Shown: positions 60,599 through 64,000 of the stretch, in pieces
Numbering within the stretch: position 1 is the first letter of the stretch
How the letters are laid out: each line of letters begins with the position of its first letter
NCBI GenBank assembly: GCA_016703065.1
Contig: JADJCU010000008.1
Coordinates: forward strand, 62,001-126,000
DNA: 64,000 nt
Source of the DNA: a bacterium
GTDB taxonomy: Bacteria; Electryoneota; RPQS01
Reading direction: 5' to 3'
Translations under genes and position numbers: made by a program
The notes under the pieces: generated by a model
Seen by the model: the letters and a program-made list of their open reading frames with translations, nothing else
Databases searched by the model: none
What the model was told of the DNA's origin: nothing

Positions 60599-63500
60599 AT
60601 GAAACTAATGCGACTTTTCTTGTTGATTCTGTTGACCGGGTCCGTTTGGGCGACTCCGGTGAAGTTCTGGTGGACGGGCGACCGGAGCCAGGACGGCCAG
60701 CAGACGATGTATAATCCGAGCGCTGAAGATGGCGACACGGGGATTCCGGTGTACTCGGCGGATATTGATGGCGACGGTAGAATGGACGCTATTCTGTCCG
60801 CGATCACAGGCGATGGCCGACTCAACAATCGCAGTTCGTGCGGCGAGCTTCATGTGCTATTCGGCACGGACTCGATTCGCGGCGAGGTGGATTTTCAATA
60901 CTACGACGGCGTGTACGAGAATTTGTTCACGATTTGGGGCAGGGCCGCAAAGGACTACCTTGGCTCGAAGCACTGCGCAGCGGACCTTGACGAAGACGGC
61001 ATCAATGACCTCGTGCTGGGCGCGGCGTGGAGCGATACTCCGGGGCGCGTGGACGGCGGCGAGGTCTGTTTGAGCTGGGGCGGACCGCACCTCCGAAACC
61101 GCTTCGCTGATGTGGCCTCGGTGACCGACATGCAGAGTCTGCAGACGACGTTTATCATAGGAGCTTCCGCAGACGATAAGTTAGGGATTTGGGTGGCAAC
61201 AGGCGACGCCGACGGCGATTCGCATCAGGACATCTTGATCGGCGCACCGCGAGCGAATGGCTATGCGAACGATACCGCACATGATCAGACGGGAGAGTGC
61301 TACCTGCTGTTCGGGCCATTTTCGCGGTCGGACACGATTGACCTGGCTAATCCGGGCGCGCAGCGCATGTCGGTGATATTCGGAGTCGATCCGAACGATC
61401 AGATGGGCAACACGTGTGAAATGGGGTATCTGAACGGCGATGTCTATTGCGACTTGGTGCTTGGGGCGGGCGCGCAGGTCGTCGCGAGATTGGGTGATCC
61501 CGACGTGGACTATCCGTTTGAAACGGGCGGCGCAGGTGATGGACCGGACAACACTCGCATGGCGGCGGGCGAAGCGTATGTTTTGTTCGGCCAGGCCGTC
61601 TGGCCCGACACAATCAATCTCGCGGCGGGCATGCCCGCGAACTCATCGGTATTCTACGGCGCGCACGGAATTGAGACCGTAGGTGAAGTTGGCGGCGATT
61701 GCCTCGGCGAAGAGCTGACGATTGCGGACATTAACGGTGACGGTCTTCAGGATTTGATGATCGGAGCATTTCGCACAGATGGTCGATACAACGATATCTT
61801 CTGGGCGGGTGGCAACTACTTGATGTACGGCCAATACGACTGGCCTGCCGTGGTCGACTTTCTCTACGACACACCGGACTCATGCACGAAGATGTACGGC
61901 GGAGGAATTGATTGGTTGTTAGGGGATTCGACGCCGCTGGGAGACGTGAACGGAGACGGATTTTTTGACATCATGTGCGGCTGTGTGCATGATGCGGGGC
62001 CGTATGGCATATACAAAGCGGGCACGGTGCGCATCATCCTCGGACGCGCAGAGCTGCTTCCGCCGATCATTGACTTTGCGGATCCCGCCGACACGATGTT
62101 GGCGCACTTGATTCAGGGGTCTGATGTTTCAGACCTTTTGGCCTATTGGGCAACGACGGGAGACTTCAACGGGGACGGCTATTGGGATGTGATTCCGAAC
62201 GTGATGCACGGCGACGGTCCACTGAACGACCGCAACAACGCCGGCGACTTTTACATCATCAGCGGCGAATGGCTGACGAATCATCCCGGTCAGCCGCGCT
62301 TTCTTGTGGCAAGTCCCGATACGGCGCGGGTGGTCTTGAACTGGCATGACAATCAAGAGACTGGAATCGACTGGCACATCATTTATCGGCGCGACTATCC
62401 GGCGGGCGCATTCGATTCGGTAGGAATCGCGCCCTGGCCGGAGTTGACCTTTATCGATTCGAATGTGGTTTCGGGGCAGACTTACGAATACGAACTCGTT
62501 GCCAAAAATCCCGCAGGGTTACGCTCGAATCCGTCGTACCCTGAGATTGCCCGGGTGGGCACGCCGGTTAATGCGAACGGACTGCCGTTGATTGTGAATG
62601 GCTGCCACTGGTCGACGTATGGTCAGGAGTTGATTGATCTCTACGAGGACGAAGTGCTTCTGGGGCCGGCCGAGCCGTTTGAGTTTTGGGATCTCTACTC
62701 GACGGCAAGTTATCCAAACAACGTCACGCCAATCGGATTTGGTATTGACAGCCTTGATGAAGAGATTTTTGAGCATCCGATCGTGTTGTGGATGCACAAT
62801 GCGTTTGATCCGGCGAATCCGGGCAATCACGACGGGCACAAGCTGCTGGCATTTGGTCCGACGTTAGTACAGTATTTGCAATCGGGCGGTAAATTGGTGA
62901 TCATGGGCAAGGAGCTTGGCGATTGGACAAGCGATCAGCTCGATGCGGGATATCTGCATACCGTCCATTGGGGATTTCAGGTGCAGGTGACGAATACGGC
63001 AGAACTCACTCCGCTGTATGGCGGGTTAGGGAACATCGGGAAGCGAGCCTCGGGAGCGAACATGCAAAATCTCGAACCGTTCTCGATAGACGACTCGGGA
63101 TGCCCGCTATTGCTCTACACGTACAACAACTCCGACTATCAGTGGATGGGCGCGCTCTCGCGGCCTGCGCTGGGTGATTGGTACAACACGTGCTGTTTGA
63201 GCCTGCGGCCCTATCGCGCCGACGCCACGGAGCTGCGCAGTTTCATGGCCTTCGCGCTGGATAATTTTCTCGACCACTATCCGAAAGTCGAGACTGTCGC
63301 AGCGGTGCCGGACAATCCGGGGACGATTGCGGTCAGTTGGTCGGCGTCCTATGCGGACAATGTGGCCACGTACACGCTGCTTCGGCAACCCGTTGGCGGC
63401 GGGACGCCGGACACGGTGGCAGTGCTGCTGGACGGGATGTACGAGTATGTTGACACGGTGCCGAATGCACTGCTTAGTTACAACTACTGGGTGGTGAGTC

Positions 63501-64000
63501 AGCATGCTGATGGTCGTGAATCGCTGCCATCTGATTCCGCGGTCGGATTCTCGCCGCCGGTAGTCACACCGGGGACCATGCTGATCGTGAACGGACTTGA
63601 TTGGAGCGTCTACGGGACGCAGGCCTACAACCTTTATGACCAGCACGTGCTGCAAGGGGCGCGGCCATTTCTGTTCTGGGATTTGTTTACGACTGCGAAT
63701 TACCCGGCGGGGTATACTCCGATTGGAACGGGCGTAAATGGTTTGATTGAGAACATGTGGATAGCGGGGACTGTGATTTGGGTGTTCAACGGATTTAACG
63801 GCGACGCTGCGGTATTTCAGGCCGTTCAACCGGCGCTGGAAACGTATTTGGAGTCGGGCGGGAAGCTGGTGCTGATGGGCAAGGAGTTGAACACATACCT
63901 GACACCGAGCATGCGTGCGCGGTTGGGTGTCGAGAGTTTCGGCGCGTCGCCGGATTGGCTCGATACGGATTCGCTGTGGGCCGAGCATCCGTCGCAAGCA
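60599..64000 (+). CDS. Very large exported FG-GAP repeat protein (3' partial)
   Basis: Starts at ATG 60599 with AGGGTGA ahead and a signal peptide (MKLMRLFLLILLTGSVWA). The frame stays open to the window end: 1134 residues visible. At least six FG-GAP/integrin-type motifs bind calcium in related proteins: DIDGDGRMDAIL, DLDEDGINDLVLGA, DADGDSHQDILIGAP, DINGDGLQDLMIGA, DVNGDGFFDIMCG, DFNGDGYWDVIP. An Fn3-like domain follows (ARVVLNWHDNQETGIDWHIIYRR). Then a domain is found twice, ~333 residues apart (LPLIVNGCHWSTYGQELIDLYED from ~661; MLIVNGLDWSVYGTQAYNLYDQ from ~994), each with LxSGGKLVxMGKEL. A T9SS sorting domain may lie beyond the window. Confidence 0.85.
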   Translation, partial: MKLMRLFLLILLTGSVWATPVKFWWTGDRSQDGQQTMYNPSAEDGDTGIPVYSADIDGDGRMDAILSAITGDGRLNNRSSCGELHVLFGTDSIRGEVDFQYYDGVYENLFTIWGRAAKDYLGSKHCAADLDEDGINDLVLGAAWSDTPGRVDGGEVCLSWGGPHLRNRFADVASVTDMQSLQTTFIIGASADDKLGIWVATGDADGDSHQDILIGAPRANGYANDTAHDQTGECYLLFGPFSRSDTIDLANPGAQRMSVIFGVDPNDQMGNTCEMGYLNGDVYCDLVLGAGAQVVARLGDPDVDYPFETGGAGDGPDNTRMAAGEAYVLFGQAVWPDTINLAAGMPANSSVFYGAHGIETVGEVGGDCLGEELTIADINGDGLQDLMIGAFRTDGRYNDIFWAGGNYLMYGQYDWPAVVDFLYDTPDSCTKMYGGGIDWLLGDSTPLGDVNGDGFFDIMCGCVHDAGPYGIYKAGTVRIILGRAELLPPIIDFADPADTMLAHLIQGSDVSDLLAYWATTGDFNGDGYWDVIPNVMHGDGPLNDRNNAGDFYIISGEWLTNHPGQPRFLVASPDTARVVLNWHDNQETGIDWHIIYRRDYPAGAFDSVGIAPWPELTFIDSNVVSGQTYEYELVAKNPAGLRSNPSYPEIARVGTPVNANGLPLIVNGCHWSTYGQELIDLYEDEVLLGPAEPFEFWDLYSTASYPNNVTPIGFGIDSLDEEIFEHPIVLWMHNAFDPANPGNHDGHKLLAFGPTLVQYLQSGGKLVIMGKELGDWTSDQLDAGYLHTVHWGFQVQVTNTAELTPLYGGLGNIGKRASGANMQNLEPFSIDDSGCPLLLYTYNNSDYQWMGALSRPALGDWYNTCCLSLRPYRADATELRSFMAFALDNFLDHYPKVETVAAVPDNPGTIAVSWSASYADNVATYTLLRQPVGGGTPDTVAVLLDGMYEYVDTVPNALLSYNYWVVSQHADGRESLPSDSAVGFSPPVVTPGTMLIVNGLDWSVYGTQAYNLYDQHVLQGARPFLFWDLFTTANYPAGYTPIGTGVNGLIENMWIAGTVIWVFNGFNGDAAVFQAVQPALETYLESGGKLVLMGKELNTYLTPSMRARLGVESFGASPDWLDTDSLWAEHPSQA

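Noticed and set aside
1..64000. Alternative genetic code (TAA/TAG as Gln) to explain the two nonsense codons
   Set aside because: Many intact genes here end in TAA or TAG at the expected length, and all other large genes lack internal TAA/TAG.
1..64000. tRNA, rRNA or known riboswitch genes
   Set aside because: No cloverleaf, rRNA segment or recognised aptamer consensus was found by reading the intergenic regions; a covariance-model scan would be decisive.

Overview
The window reads as a chromosomal segment (apparently well over 50 % GC) of a Gram-negative bacterium of the Fibrobacteres-Chlorobi-Bacteroidetes (FCB) type, possibly one of its candidate phyla. Two exported proteins end in a classical type IX secretion sorting domain (a YPNPFNPTT motif, then an LxLYDLxGRxV-like stretch and a terminal K). 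Many others are exported surface or periplasmic proteins with Fn3-like tails, and respiration uses an Alternative Complex III plus an A2-type haem-copper oxidase. The taxonomic placement is inference; there is no rRNA or other phylogenetic marker here.

Layout. (1) 1-7.4 kb, plus strand: a tandem family of exported fibre-like proteins. Three have YadA-type head repeats and a C-terminal S74/endosialidase-type chaperone domain; a fourth swaps these for MopE-like metal-binding repeats. (2) 7.5-13.2 kb, minus: an acyl-CoA catabolic operon (thioesterase, EthD-like protein, three crotonases, aldehyde dehydrogenase, NmrA-like oxidoreductase). (3) 13.3-17.4 kb: a T9SS-sorted exported protein, a lipoate ligase and a second T9SS-sorted gene broken by a stop codon. 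(4) 17.4-21.5 kb, minus: 2-oxoacid dehydrogenase E1alpha, E1beta and E2. A DUF559 nuclease gene bounded by about 38-bp inverted repeats sits between E1alpha and E1beta. (5) 21.9-23.5 kb: a winged-helix regulator with a membrane protein behind a palindromic promoter, and an exported repeat protein. (6) 23.6-30.1 kb, minus: four closely packed exported proteins (LamG, GH18 chitinase-like, Asp-box propeller, PQQ-type sugar dehydrogenase), three of them with a related C-terminal module. (7) 30.1-36.2 kb: an orphan phage-like replication protein, then a probable metal-handling cassette (Cys-rich exported protein, TonB receptor with a Cys-containing plug, a double and a degenerate TRASH/YHS protein, a barrel-like ORF) and a lipoprotein. 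(8) 36.3-37.9 kb: an IS1182-type element inserted in a terminator hairpin that is present at both ends. (9) 37.9-54.2 kb, minus: a redoxin and the respiratory operon actABCDEF, dihaem cytochrome c, coxB, coxA, ctaA, ctaB, ctaG, a 49-aa membrane protein and coxC. (10) 54.5-64 kb: a disrupted heparinase-like polysaccharide lyase, an S9 peptidase and a very large FG-GAP protein that runs off the window.

Functionally, E1/E2 with the lipoate ligase would feed acetyl-CoA and reductant into a quinol-oxidising ACIII coupled to the oxidase. The exported hydrolases, lyase and peptidase suggest a heterotroph that degrades polymers.

Caution on sequence quality: eleven small indels, nearly all in short homopolymers or a dinucleotide run, break reading frames, seven of them within the respiratory operon (ctaB, coxB, actE, actD). 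This pattern looks like uncorrected assembly error more than gene decay. Merged coordinates are given for these genes.
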